Shown: one piece after another, positions 8,740 to 18,022 of the stretch
Layout of the letters: every line of letters begins with the position of its first letter
How positions within the stretch are numbered: position 1 is the first letter of the stretch
Source: Sulfurimonas autotrophica DSM 16294
Lineage (GTDB): Bacteria; Campylobacterota; Campylobacteria; Campylobacterales; Sulfurimonadaceae
Direction: 5' to 3'
DNA: 64,000 nucleotides
Assembly (NCBI RefSeq): GCF_000147355.1
Contig: NC_014506.1
Location: 310,001 to 374,000 of the forward strand
Position numbers and translations under genes: made by a program
The notes under the pieces: generated by a model
Told to the model about the DNA's origin: nothing
What the model saw: only the letters and a program-made list of their open reading frames with translations
The model's database searches: none

Positions 8740-10185
8740 TTAAATAGGAGGCATCTCTACCTGCGGCATATCAATATTTGCAGATTTTGTATCAACATTT
8801 TCATATACGGTTTCAACGCCTTGGGCAAAACCTGGTGCATCCACAAAGCGTGTAAGCTTTTTCTGAAAAACGAGTTTCACATGTCCCGTCGGTCCATTTC
8901 TTTGCTTTCCTATGATGATTTCAGCATCTTCTTCCTCTTTTTCTATATAGGTTGAGGTAAACTCTTTGCCCTCAGCTTTTGCAGCTTTTTCACGCTCTTT
9001 TTCTTCCTTGTAGAGGTAAACATCATCACGATAAACAAAAAGGATGATATCGGCATCCTGCTCGATTGAACCGGATTCACGAATATCGCTGAGCATAGGA
9101 CGTTTATCATTACGGCTCTCTAATCCGCGGTTTAGTTGAGAGAGTGCGACGATGGGCATTTCAAGCTCGCGGGCAAGCATTTTCAGCCCACGTGATATTT
9201 CTGAGACCTGAAGGTGTCTGTCTTGATTACCGATACCCTGCATGATTTGAAGGTAGTCAATGACGGCTATCTCAATTTCAGGATGCTGATTCTTGAGTTT
9301 TCTGAGTTTTGAACGCAGTTGATTGATGTTAATACTTCCCTGATCATCCACAAAAAGCTTTACGGAGTTCATTCTGTCTATTGCCCCGTTGAGGTTCGAC
9401 CACTGATCATCATTCATATCACCAACTCGGAGCTTTTGCAGAGGAATTGATGTTTGAATAGAAAGCAGACGCAGCATCAACTGTTCTGCCGGCATTTCAA
9501 GAGAGAAAAAAGCAACGCCTTTGCCTTGAAGTATCAAAGAATTGACGGTGTTGAGCACAAAAGAAGTTTTCCCCATTGCTGGCCTAGCTGCGATGATAAC
9601 CAGGTCTCCTTTTCCAAAACCTGTCGTCATTTTATTGAGTTCTTTAAAACCTGTATCTACGCCGACAAGTACGGAGTTTCCTCGTGCTTTCATCTCTTTG
9701 ATGTATTCCATCGTGTCGAAGGTCATCTTCGGCGAGTCTTTAAAGTCGCTTGTCTGGTTGTCCTGTGTGATCTCATAAAGTTTTTTCTCTACGATGTCAA
9801 CAACTTCAGCTGAGGGGAGTTCTTCTTCGACTGTGACGCGTTTTATCTCTGTCGTGAGTGTTAAAAGATGGCGTTTGAGTGATTTGTCTTTGATTTCATC
9901 AACATAGGCTTTGGTATTTGATATAGGATTAGCAGAGAGAATTTCAAGTAAAACCTGTTCATCAAACTTTTTTGCTTTAATGAGCTCTTTTTTTATAAAT
10001 TCTTCATCTATGGGCTGGTCTTTTTGTAAGAGTGTGAGCATAGCCTGAAATATATCCTGATGTGCAGGCAGATAAAAATCATCTTTTGAAAGCTCTACAC
10101 TGAGTTCATCAAACTGACTTGGTTCAAAAACGATGGAACTTAAAACACTGCGCTCAAAAGCGAGATTGTAAAGATTGTCCTGCAT
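8740..10185 (-). CDS. dnaB: Replicative DNA helicase DnaB
   Basis: A 481-residue hexameric replicative helicase. It has the N-terminal collar domain (about 1-105), a linker and a RecA-type ATPase domain. Walker A is ARPAMGKTS at 200-208, with the Walker B region IAVIDYLQIM and the arginine-finger region SDIRESGSIEQDAD. The C-terminus is extended by a short low-complexity tail (about residues 455-481). The gene overlaps the ispG stop by 1 bp upstream and abuts comEC downstream, so the three are probably one transcript. Confidence 0.97.
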   Translation of the reverse strand: MQDNLYNLAFERSVLSSIVFEPSQFDELSVELSKDDFYLPAHQDIFQAMLTLLQKDQPIDEEFIKKELIKAKKFDEQVLLEILSANPISNTKAYVDEIKDKSLKRHLLTLTTEIKRVTVEEELPSAEVVDIVEKKLYEITQDNQTSDFKDSPKMTFDTMEYIKEMKARGNSVLVGVDTGFKELNKMTTGFGKGDLVIIAARPAMGKTSFVLNTVNSLILQGKGVAFFSLEMPAEQLMLRLLSIQTSIPLQKLRVGDMNDDQWSNLNGAIDRMNSVKLFVDDQGSININQLRSKLRKLKNQHPEIEIAVIDYLQIMQGIGNQDRHLQVSEISRGLKMLARELEMPIVALSQLNRGLESRNDKRPMLSDIRESGSIEQDADIILFVYRDDVYLYKEEKEREKAAKAEGKEFTSTYIEKEEEDAEIIIGKQRNGPTGHVKLVFQKKLTRFVDAPGFAQGVETVYENVDTKSANIDMPQVEMPPI

Positions 10186-11243
10186 TACTCTTTGCCTGCC
10201 ATATCTTCAACTTCATGTACAAACCTGTCTACAAGTTCTTTTTCATCCAAGTTTGCCACAACTTCGCCTTTTACCATGACAAGCCCTTTGCCTTTTCCGT
10301 AAGCAATGGCGACATCTGCATGTTTTGCTTCACCGATGGCATTGACGACACAGCCCATGACACTGACATCAAGCGGTGTTTTAATATGAGCTGTTCTTTT
10401 TTCTATTTCTGCGACTGCTGTAACTAAATCAGCCTCAATTCTTCCGCAGGTCGGGCATGAAATAATATTAAGACCTTCTTTTGCCACACCGCTGTCTTTT
10501 AAGATGGCACGCCCGACTTTTATCTCTTCTTCGAGTTCACCGGTGATGGAAACGCGCATAGTATCGCCGATGCCCTCAAGCAATAGTGTTCCAAGACCTA
10601 TAGCACTTTTTACCGTTGCATGAAAAATCGTTCCCGCTTCTGTAACGCCCAAATGAAATGGATAGATATTCTTTGGACGCAGCATTCTGTAGGCTTCTAC
10701 TGTTCTTTGCACATCACTGGCTTTGAGTGAAATTTTAATATCGCTAAAGCCTAAATCTTCCAAAAATTTAATATTATAATCAGCTGATGCAACCATAGCT
10801 TCAGCTGTCGGACCATATTTATCATCAAACTCTTTTTCCAGAGAACCCGCATTTACCCCGATGCGAATTGGTAAGTTTCTCTCTTGACATGCTTTGACAA
10901 TCTCTTTTATTTTGTTTTTATCGCCGATATTTCCAGGATTAAAACGGATGCAGTCAACCGATTGGGCTGCTATAAGAGCAAGTTTGTAATTGAAGTGAAT
11001 ATCTGCAACAAGGGGCAGTGAAATTTGCTCTTTTATTGCTTTAAGGGCAAGTGCATCTTCCATATCAGGCACAGCAACACGGACAATGTCAGCTCCTGCA
11101 AAATGAAGACGGTTTATCTGCTCAACCGTCGCTGCAACATTATGTGTGTCAGAGTAAGTCATAGACTGCACGGAAATAGGGGCATCACCGCCGACTGCTA
11201 CATCGCCGACAAATATTTTTTTGGTAGGGTATCTTTTTATCAT
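10185..11243 (-). CDS. ispG: 4-hydroxy-3-methylbut-2-enyl diphosphate synthase (IspG/GcpE)
   Basis: IspG carries out the penultimate step of the MEP isoprenoid pathway, reductively opening MEcPP to HMBPP with a [4Fe-4S] cluster. The 352-residue protein has the TIM-barrel start ([20 protein letters not shown]) and the C-terminal cluster domain with Cys in [11 protein letters not shown] and [15 protein letters not shown]. Length is normal for the bacterial single-chain form. It heads the ispG-dnaB-comEC run and is separated from the copper-type receptor gene by a probable terminator at 11293-11320. Confidence 0.96.
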   Translation of the reverse strand: MIKRYPTKKIFVGDVAVGGDAPISVQSMTYSDTHNVAATVEQINRLHFAGADIVRVAVPDMEDALALKAIKEQISLPLVADIHFNYKLALIAAQSVDCIRFNPGNIGDKNKIKEIVKACQERNLPIRIGVNAGSLEKEFDDKYGPTAEAMVASADYNIKFLEDLGFSDIKISLKASDVQRTVEAYRMLRPKNIYPFHLGVTEAGTIFHATVKSAIGLGTLLLEGIGDTMRVSITGELEEEIKVGRAILKDSGVAKEGLNIISCPTCGRIEADLVTAVAEIEKRTAHIKTPLDVSVMGCVVNAIGEAKHADVAIAYGKGKGLVMVKGEVVANLDEKELVDRFVHEVEDMAGKE

Positions 11244-11292
11244 AAAGTGATTTTAGCTTTTTTTTGATGAAGAAGTGCTTTAGCTCAAAAGT

Positions 11293-11320
11293 AACCCAAA
11301 GTCTTAAAGACTTTTAGGTT
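11293..11320 (-). terminator. Terminator of the TonB receptor gene
   Basis: Immediately after the receptor stop the arms around AAAGTCTT / AAGACTTT pair, flanked by GG/CC pairs with small bulges. On the minus strand the sequence continues with ACTTTTG. The stem, position and short T-rich tail fit a Rho-independent terminator, though the tail is weak. Confidence 0.55.
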
Positions 11321-13291
11321 TTAAAATTTGAAATCTAAATTTGTGTAAATGTAGCGACCAGGCTCGTTTAAAAGGAGTTTTTCTCCACTACCTGTGGTGA
11401 CGAGTGTTAAATCTGTGTAGGTATTGCTTTGTGCATATGTTGTGTTGAACATATTGTTAACACCGAGTGTAAAATCAAATTTTTTGTTGAGGGCATGTTT
11501 AATTTTTGCATTAAATACCGCCCAGCCTGCAAGGACTTGTTCGCCGTTGTCATCATCTATATTATTCCATCGTTTACTAGCCTGCATTTCTAAAGTTGCT
11601 ATAGAGTTGTTGGCATATTCATAGTTAAGTGCTGCATTTGCACGAAGGGGAGCGATGTCAGCTAGATTTGTATTTGTCTGGCTGTTAAGAGCATGGTCTT
11701 TTTTCCCGCGTTTATATGAAGCACCGATATCAAGTGTAATATCATCATTGATATAATAAGAACCGCTTAGTTCTGCACCATAAATTTTTGCATCTATATT
11801 TTCAAATATATTTGTACTCTTGGTCGAGTTGATGTAAATATAATTTTTGAGTTTGGAATAGAATCCTTTGACTTTTAGTTTAAAGTAGTCATTGTCTGTT
11901 TCATACCCGAAATCTACTTCTTGATTTTTTGTTTGGTTAAGTGTCGGTGTTCCTTGTAGGCCCCCTTTTAAAAAGTACAACTCTCTGCCATCTGGAACAC
12001 GGTAAGCCTGACCGAGACCTAAAAAGAGTTTGTTTTGGCTGTTGAGTGCATAAGTTGTGAAAATATTTGTACCCAGTCCGTTATAGGTATTTGCCTGATG
12101 TGCGCTGTTGTCATCTCTCACTGTTGAGTGGTCGTATCTTGCTCCTATCTTTACATGTAAAGCGTCAAACTGTTTTTCAAGTGCTGCAAAAACTGCACTG
12201 TTTTTTGTAAGCGCATGGTCGATGCTGTCTCCTAAAACTGTTCCTGAAACATTGTTGACATACTGACCTTTCCATGTACGTCTGCTGCCGTCCAAACCAA
12301 ACAGCAGATTATAAGAGTTGATGTCAAAACTATTTTTAAGTTTTACACCCTGCATAGTAGTCCACATATGGTTTGTTTTGTTATTTGCAGCTGTGAGCGC
12401 CGATTTTCTATATTCTGTACTCATTGGATGGTCTACATCAGAGTAGTAATACTGCAGATTAATATTTTTATATGTATCTGAAATATTATCAATATTATAA
12501 GTAACACTGTAAATATTTGAATCATCATAAATTGCATCCATTGGAGAGTTTGGATAGAGTATATTATCACTGCGGTTTGCCGTGACACTTAATTGTAGTT
12601 CCTGATCTTTTGCAGTTGTGACAAAGGCCTTTGCCATCATCGAGTTTTTCTTATATGCCTGCATATCTTCATACTGACTTTGGTACTGATTGCCTGTAGG
12701 CGCTTGTTTTTTTACCTGCTGTGCCAAAGTGTCACTGTTTCCGTCATGGTACTGGTCGCTTGACTCTGTTGAAGCTGTGACTAACACTCTTATTAAATTA
12801 TTGCCACCGCTTGCAGTTGCTCCGAATTTTTTATAATTCCACGAACCAAAACCTAAATTTACCTGTCCTTGAAAATCTTTTGAAGGTTTTTTCGTAGAAA
12901 TTTTGAGTCCACCGCTTAGGTTACCGTAATTTTCTACATCATACGGTCCTTCTATAACCTCAATTGCATCAATCTGGTTTGCTAAAATGTGTGAAACAGG
13001 AGGGTCCATTCTGTTTGGACAGGCTCCGTATACCTTTGTACCGTCGACTTCTACTGAAATATTGTCACGTTTTTGACCGCGAATAAGTACATCATTGGCG
13101 ATGCCGCTTCGGCGTGACATATCAATACCTGGAACAGAGGTACTCAGTGCTGCTGCCACATCTGCTGAAGTTTGTGCATTTTGTGCTACTTCTGTTATAG
13201 TTGTAGATTCTACATTGATTGGTGCGAGCTCAATTTCTGATGCATATAAAGATGAGAAAACGAGTAAAGAGAGTGTAATAGTTTTTTTCAT
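11321..13291 (-). CDS. TonB-dependent receptor, probable copper (OprC/NosA-like) type
   Basis: A 656-residue outer-membrane receptor. I place the start at the ATG ending at 13291, behind AAAGGGC and followed by the signal peptide MKKTITLSLLVFSSLYA; a frame open to 13336 lacks such support. The plug domain holds RSGIANDVLIRGQKRDNI and IEVIEGP. The barrel ends in NLDFKF with a terminal Phe. The segment YGACPNRMDPPVS (Cys91, Met95) and a DHPM segment (His288, Met290) reproduce the CxxxM-HxM copper-binding pattern known for Pseudomonas OprC. Copper uptake, for example for nitrous oxide reductase or a haem-copper oxidase, is therefore a reasonable inference. No tonB or exbBD is adjacent. Confidence 0.88.
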   Translation of the reverse strand: MKKTITLSLLVFSSLYASEIELAPINVESTTITEVAQNAQTSADVAAALSTSVPGIDMSRRSGIANDVLIRGQKRDNISVEVDGTKVYGACPNRMDPPVSHILANQIDAIEVIEGPYDVENYGNLSGGLKISTKKPSKDFQGQVNLGFGSWNYKKFGATASGGNNLIRVLVTASTESSDQYHDGNSDTLAQQVKKQAPTGNQYQSQYEDMQAYKKNSMMAKAFVTTAKDQELQLSVTANRSDNILYPNSPMDAIYDDSNIYSVTYNIDNISDTYKNINLQYYYSDVDHPMSTEYRKSALTAANNKTNHMWTTMQGVKLKNSFDINSYNLLFGLDGSRRTWKGQYVNNVSGTVLGDSIDHALTKNSAVFAALEKQFDALHVKIGARYDHSTVRDDNSAHQANTYNGLGTNIFTTYALNSQNKLFLGLGQAYRVPDGRELYFLKGGLQGTPTLNQTKNQEVDFGYETDNDYFKLKVKGFYSKLKNYIYINSTKSTNIFENIDAKIYGAELSGSYYINDDITLDIGASYKRGKKDHALNSQTNTNLADIAPLRANAALNYEYANNSIATLEMQASKRWNNIDDDNGEQVLAGWAVFNAKIKHALNKKFDFTLGVNNMFNTTYAQSNTYTDLTLVTTGSGEKLLLNEPGRYIYTNLDFKF

Positions 13292-13381
13292 TTTTTGCCC
13301 TTTTTTGTAATTAAAATTATTTAACCTATAATACAAAAAGAAGTGTTACAAAAGTGTTAATTTTTCTGCTAAAATTGCATT

Positions 13382-13486
13382 ATGAGTACAAAAGAAAAGA
13401 TAAAACGGACAATTTTAATAGCATTAGGCTTTGCTTTGGCAACATATTTGATTATGAGCGGAATGGCTATGTTGGATGGAAAATAA
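13382..13486 (+). CDS. Small single-pass membrane protein, 34 residues
   Basis: The frame from ATG 13382 to TAA 13486 encodes a basic N-terminus (MSTKEKIKRT), one hydrophobic helix (ILIALGFALATYLIMSGMAM) and a short tail. It is divergent from the copper-type receptor. There is no Shine-Dalgarno, but a TAAAAT -10-like box lies about 7 bp before the ATG, so a leaderless transcript is possible. The amphipathic start plus helix is what a real small membrane protein looks like, and its Met residues could suit metal handling, but function is unknown. It is too short to be secure without comparison across genomes. Confidence 0.45.
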   Translation: MSTKEKIKRTILIALGFALATYLIMSGMAMLDGK

Positions 13487-13506
13487 CTTTTAATTTTACA
13501 GTATGG

Positions 13507-13542
13507 GTTCTTTCTCTTCGGAACCTAGGTTCCGAAAAGAAC
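13507..13542. repeat. Perfect 20-bp palindrome with extended arms
   Basis: TTCGGAACCTAGGTTCCGAA (13517-13536) is a perfect 20-bp palindrome, flanked by GTTCTT and AAGAAC, which extend the stem after a 4-nt bulge. It lies between the 34-residue ORF and the convergent agmatine deiminase gene. Neither strand has a T-run, so it may be a terminator without tail, a protein-binding site or a dispersed intergenic element. No second copy was seen in this window. Confidence 0.5.
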
Positions 13543-13582
13543 TCAAGGTTACAGAAAAAAATTCAGTATTTAAAAATCTTGC

Positions 13583-14587
13583 TTAAATATTAACATTAGC
13601 AGGAAAATTCATAGTCACACAGTGCAGTGAACCGTGCTGGCGTACAAGTACAGAACAGTCTATGCCTATGACATCTCTGTTCTTAAAAGTATTTCTAAAA
13701 ATTTGAAGAGCCTCCTTATCTTGAGAAACACCGTAAAGTGGCACTAAAACAGCTCCATTTACAAAAAGAAAATTGGCATAGGTTGCAGGCAGTCTTTCTG
13801 CTTCAAAATATAGTGCATCACACATCGGCAGAGAAATAAGCTCTAAATCCTGCTCTTTAGCTGTCATTTGCAACTCTTCTTCCATAAGTTTTAGCTCATG
13901 ATAATGTTCATCATTTATGTTATCACATTTTACATACATAATAGTTTTCTCATCTATAAATCTAGCGAGAGTATCTATATGCGAGTCGGTGTCGTCACCT
14001 GCCAGATAGCCGTGGTTTAAATATAAAATATGCTCGGCATGAAAAAAAGCTTTTAATTTTTGTGTGATTTGTATTGCATTGAACTGAGGATTACGGTTTT
14101 TATTCAGCATACATACTGAGGTCGTTAAAATTGTGCCTCTGCCATTACTCTCAACTGCACCGCCCTCAAGGATAAAGTCGATATTTTTAAGTTTACATGT
14201 AAGGTATTTGTGAGCAATATTGTGGGTCATTGCATTATCTTTTTTCGCATCAAATTTATTGCCCCAGCCGTTAAAAATGAAATCCAGCAAAACAGTTCCA
14301 TCATTTTGCTCTAAAGAAAGAGCAGAACAATCTCTCGCCCAGGTGTCATCTGTAATATATTGCACAAATTCAAGATTATTCTCATCTTTAAAATGTGCTT
14401 TTACTTCATCTATATCATATGCTATGACAAGACATTTTTGATATTTTCTGATGGTATTGATGATGTTGACAAAGGTTTTTTGGGCTTTATCAAGATACTC
14501 TGCCCAGTCTGTATCGGCATGGGGAAAGATTATCTGTGTAAAACTTTGTGCTTCAAATTCGGCGATTAGCCTTTTTTTCTCTTTCAT
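13583..14587 (-). CDS. aguA: Agmatine deiminase (AguA, peptidylarginine deiminase family)
   Basis: The enzyme converts agmatine to N-carbamoylputrescine and ammonia in polyamine synthesis. Visible family features are FPHADTDW near the N-terminus, DDTWARDCSAL, the LEGGAVESNGRGTILTT loop, GDDTDSHIDTLARF and a catalytic Cys in GSLHCVTMNFP near the C-terminus. The start at 14587 (MKEKKRL) has GGGAG about 10 bp upstream. The alternative ATG at 14605 overlaps the start of divergent alr and lacks a ribosome-binding site. AguB, the next enzyme, is encoded at 48475-49332, so the pathway is complete within the window although the genes are not clustered. Confidence 0.92.
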   Translation of the reverse strand: MKEKKRLIAEFEAQSFTQIIFPHADTDWAEYLDKAQKTFVNIINTIRKYQKCLVIAYDIDEVKAHFKDENNLEFVQYITDDTWARDCSALSLEQNDGTVLLDFIFNGWGNKFDAKKDNAMTHNIAHKYLTCKLKNIDFILEGGAVESNGRGTILTTSVCMLNKNRNPQFNAIQITQKLKAFFHAEHILYLNHGYLAGDDTDSHIDTLARFIDEKTIMYVKCDNINDEHYHELKLMEEELQMTAKEQDLELISLPMCDALYFEAERLPATYANFLFVNGAVLVPLYGVSQDKEALQIFRNTFKNRDVIGIDCSVLVRQHGSLHCVTMNFPANVNI

Positions 14588-14603
14588 GTAGTATAATTCT
14601 CCC

Positions 14604-15623
14604 ATGGCTTACATCACATTAAATAAAAATCATTTTTTTAATAACCTTACCATTATTGCAAAATTAACTAAAGCAAAAGATAAAATAGCGCTGGTTTTAA
14701 AAGATAATGCCTATGGACATGGACTTTTTGAGATTGCGACACTGGCAAAAGAGTACGGTATTACAAAGGCTGTCGTACGTTCAAATGAAGAAGCAAAAGA
14801 GATAGAAAATTTATTTGAATATATTTTGGTTTTGGCAGATACTCCTAAAGAAGCAAGCCAAAAAATCAGATATACCATTAACGATATACGCCAAATACAA
14901 AAGTTTGCAAAAAATACAAAAGTAGAACTTAAAGTTGATACGGGCATGTGCCGCAACGGTATTATGATGGATGAACTTGAAGAGGCTTTTATTTTATGTG
15001 CACAGCAGGGTTTACAGCTCGAAGCTGTTTTTACACATCACTCTTCAGCGGATGAAGATAATAGATATTTTGATTTACAAAATGAGAACTTTAAAAGAGT
15101 AAAACAAGACTCACAAGTTTTAGCAAAAAAATATAGTTTTATTCCATTGCGGTTTCACTCTTTCAACTCTGCTGCATTGTTTCGCTCAAATGATTTTGAT
15201 GAAGATATGGCACGCGTAGGCATCGCAGCTTATGGTTGTTTAGAACTTCCAAGCTCTTTACATGTAAAGAACCTGCAACCTGTTTTATCTGTTTATGCAC
15301 AGCGACTCTCTTCAAGAAGGCTCCAAAAAGGAGAATGCGTAGGCTATGGCGCAGCATTTGAAACAGCGGTTACATGTAATGTGTCTAACTATGATTTTGG
15401 TTATGGTGATGGTTTTTTAAGAAGCTGTTCTCATCATTATATTACGCCTGAGGGCATTAAAATAGCCGGTAGGATTTCTATGGATAACAGTTCCTTCCTT
15501 ACAAATAAAGAGAAATTGCTGATATTTGATGATGCCAGAGTTATAGCGAAGTTTGCAGATACTATCAGTTATGAAATTTTAACAGCACTAAAAGAGAAGA
15601 TAAAAAGAGAAGTACTACACTAG
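14604..15623 (+). CDS. alr: Alanine racemase
   Basis: A PLP enzyme that makes D-alanine for peptidoglycan. The 339-residue protein starts MAYITLNKNHFFNN and carries the PLP-lysine motif VLKDNAYGHG at about residues 31-40. The C-terminal beta domain includes VGYGAAFET and GRISMDNSSF; catalytic Tyr is expected in the VGYG segment. The ATG at 14604 is nearly back-to-back with aguA, so the two promoters must be interleaved in the coding starts. Its 3' end overlaps the convergent GGDEF/EAL gene by 9 bp. It carries two TACATGTA palindromes. Confidence 0.93.
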   Translation: MAYITLNKNHFFNNLTIIAKLTKAKDKIALVLKDNAYGHGLFEIATLAKEYGITKAVVRSNEEAKEIENLFEYILVLADTPKEASQKIRYTINDIRQIQKFAKNTKVELKVDTGMCRNGIMMDELEEAFILCAQQGLQLEAVFTHHSSADEDNRYFDLQNENFKRVKQDSQVLAKKYSFIPLRFHSFNSAALFRSNDFDEDMARVGIAAYGCLELPSSLHVKNLQPVLSVYAQRLSSRRLQKGECVGYGAAFETAVTCNVSNYDFGYGDGFLRSCSHHYITPEGIKIAGRISMDNSSFLTNKEKLLIFDDARVIAKFADTISYEILTALKEKIKREVLH

Positions 15624-17576
15624 CTTGGCAGCAGGTTTTCCAATAAAGTAGCCTTGAATAAAGTCTATGCCCATTTCGTCTAAAATATTTAGTGCTTCTT
15701 CATTTTCAACATATTCAGCAATTGTTTTTAAACCTATATTCGAGGCAAACGTTATGATTGTCTGTGTTATTTTTCTTGAGTTTTCATCTGTGGTGATATT
15801 TTTTACAAGAGAAGCATCTATTTTAAGATAATCTACATTCAGTTCGAGAACATGGGAAAAATTTGAATAACCACTTCCAAAATCATCTAAGGCAATTTTG
15901 CATCCAAGTTCTTTAACGTTATGAATGAATAGTTTTATGTCGTCATAATTGCCAATTTTATCACTTTCAAGTATTTCAAATACAACTTTACTTGGATTAT
16001 TGTAATGATGTAGACTTTTCATGATAAAATCCATAGTTCTTTTGTTTAGAATATCATTTATAGATAAATTTATAGAAAACTCATAATCTGTATTTTGAAA
16101 AAATGCAAAAGATTTTTCTATCATCACTTTTGTAATATTTGGATAGAGTTTTGATTTAATTGAAATATCTAAAAAAGAATTTGGAACGATAACCCTTCCA
16201 TCTTGCGTTTTAATACGCACTAATGCCTCGTATTTTTCAATTTTTTTAGTTTTAACATTGTATATTGGTTGAAAATAGGGCTGAATCTGATCATTATGTA
16301 TTGCATTTTTTAAGAGAGTCACACATTGGATATTTTTATTGACCTGTTCTGCCGTGTCAATGGAGCTACTGTATGATATTAAACTTTTTTTATTCTCCTT
16401 GGCAACTTGAAGTGCCATATCTGCTTTTGTGATTAAGCCATGCTCATTTGATGCCACTCCACAGCTAACGGTTATGTACAAAGAGTTGCCATCGATCAAA
16501 TAGTTTGTTTCTTGGATTTTATTAATTAATGTGCGAATATTATTGATAAACTCACTTGCCTTAACATCAGCAACAGAAAAAATTGCATATTCATCACTTG
16601 GCAACTTATAGACACTAGTGCTCTTATCTTTGCACAGATTAACAATTGTTGAGGCAATTTGTTTAAGCAGTTTATCCCCGGTTTTATGACCGTAAAAATC
16701 ATTTATATCTTTAAATCCATCAATATTAATAAGAGCAAGGTGTACAGAAGAAGCGTTATATAAATTTTTTATATAATCAATGAGTTTTAACCTGTTTGGC
16801 AGTTTTGTCAGATTGTCGGTTATTAATGTTTGTTTGAGCTCATCTGTTTTCAGATGAATCTGATACTCTAAAAAATTGTTTATTTTTTTTGATTTTTTTA
16901 CAATGTTGTAGAGAATAACAAAAAGTACAATAAAAAGAAGAAAATCATATATAATGGAATAAAAAAAGTGAGACATAAAATAACTGTTTATTTTATTTTT
17001 TGGTATTTTTATGCTCATTATACCTCTGAGTTCATTAAGTTTATAATCGTAAGCTTTCGAATATCTTTTTTGAATAAACAGAGGAGCTTTATTTTTTGAA
17101 GCGTGACAGGTTAAACATTTATTTTCAATTCTTAAGACAGAAGCATATAAATAGTACTCACTGTTTTTATCGCTAAAGTACTCTTTTTCTTTTGGATTTT
17201 TTTTAAAAAACTTTATGGCTTTGAGTTCACTTATGTCAGCTGCATTTTGAGGATTTCGTGCTCTGTCTGAAACAGTTTGTATTTGTATATTCAGGATATT
17301 ATTTTTTGAAAATATCTGAGAAATGGCATAAGAACTGTAGGCCGGTAAGGCAGGAAGAGTTTTTTCATTTAAAGGTATAGTTTTATTTGTAAATAAATTT
17401 TGATAGTAATCTCTGTGTGCCATCTCATGAGCATTTAAAACCTTTGCTTCTTTTTTTGCAAAATCATAAACTTGACGCTTTGCCTCATGATAACTGTATG
17501 AAATTCTAAATAATAAAACAATAAGGAATATAATGGGAATGGCATATAAGATTTTGTTGTTAAAATACTGGTTCAT
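15615..17576 (-). CDS. Membrane haem-sensor GGDEF-EAL protein (probable c-di-GMP phosphodiesterase)
   Basis: A 653-residue signalling protein. It has an N-terminal TM helix (about 9-26), a periplasmic Tll0287/DUF3365-like domain with one c-type haem motif CLTCH (154-158), a second TM (205-226), a GGDEF domain and an EAL domain. The GGDEF signature is degenerate (PSDEY, 326-330), so cyclase activity is unlikely. The EAL domain keeps EALVR (450-454), the DDFGSGY loop (564-570) and a QGYFIGKP end, so phosphodiesterase activity is likely. The expected role is to sense redox state or a small ligand such as NO or O2 at the haem and lower c-di-GMP. The ligand is inferred. Confidence 0.88.
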   Translation of the reverse strand: MNQYFNNKILYAIPIIFLIVLLFRISYSYHEAKRQVYDFAKKEAKVLNAHEMAHRDYYQNLFTNKTIPLNEKTLPALPAYSSYAISQIFSKNNILNIQIQTVSDRARNPQNAADISELKAIKFFKKNPKEKEYFSDKNSEYYLYASVLRIENKCLTCHASKNKAPLFIQKRYSKAYDYKLNELRGIMSIKIPKNKINSYFMSHFFYSIIYDFLLFIVLFVILYNIVKKSKKINNFLEYQIHLKTDELKQTLITDNLTKLPNRLKLIDYIKNLYNASSVHLALINIDGFKDINDFYGHKTGDKLLKQIASTIVNLCKDKSTSVYKLPSDEYAIFSVADVKASEFINNIRTLINKIQETNYLIDGNSLYITVSCGVASNEHGLITKADMALQVAKENKKSLISYSSSIDTAEQVNKNIQCVTLLKNAIHNDQIQPYFQPIYNVKTKKIEKYEALVRIKTQDGRVIVPNSFLDISIKSKLYPNITKVMIEKSFAFFQNTDYEFSINLSINDILNKRTMDFIMKSLHHYNNPSKVVFEILESDKIGNYDDIKLFIHNVKELGCKIALDDFGSGYSNFSHVLELNVDYLKIDASLVKNITTDENSRKITQTIITFASNIGLKTIAEYVENEEALNILDEMGIDFIQGYFIGKPAAKLV

Positions 17577-17632
17577 TTATTTTTTCCTTAAATGATTATA
17601 TCAAAATCATTTTTAAGACTTCTTTTTTAAGT

Positions 17633-18022
17633 TTAAGGAATTTTAATTATAGCCTCTGCAAAAATAACACCGTCAATGCCTAAAAGTGCCATTTCTTCAA
17701 TATCATCTTCATCTTCTACATGTACTAAGATTTTTGCGTCAAAAAGGTAGCTTTCAGCAATTTTTTGGGCAGTTTTCGCCAGTTTTTGTTCTACCGGTAT
17801 ATAGCTTGCTCCCAGAGCAGACGCGTACATCAGCTCAGTTATATTTTTTACTTTCGGGGCAAAGTCTATCTTGTTGTCTTTAAGGTAGTTGATGATATCA
17901 AGGTTTTTTTCATCAAACTCCAAGTAAATGGTTGAAGAGGGCGGTGTTTGAATAATAGTGTCTATATCAAACACATGATAAAATTTTTCACTTTCAATAA
18001 ATCTATGGCCGAAAAAGAGCAT
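17633..18022 (-). CDS. Conserved hypothetical protein
   Basis: A 129-residue cytosolic protein of unknown function. I chose the ATG at 18022 because AAAGG lies 7 bp upstream and the ATG overlaps the stop of the upstream gene as TAATG. A longer frame to 18043 lacks a ribosome-binding site. The C-terminal half (ILVHVEDEDDIEEMALLGID, then GVIFAEAI) resembles the closing strand-helix repeats of TIM-barrel enzymes such as glycerophosphodiesterases, but no catalytic motif is visible and the protein is too short to be a barrel. It is part of a minus-strand run with the PP0621-type gene and rsmG. Confidence 0.65.
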   Translation of the reverse strand: MLFFGHRFIESEKFYHVFDIDTIIQTPPSSTIYLEFDEKNLDIINYLKDNKIDFAPKVKNITELMYASALGASYIPVEQKLAKTAQKIAESYLFDAKILVHVEDEDDIEEMALLGIDGVIFAEAIIKIP

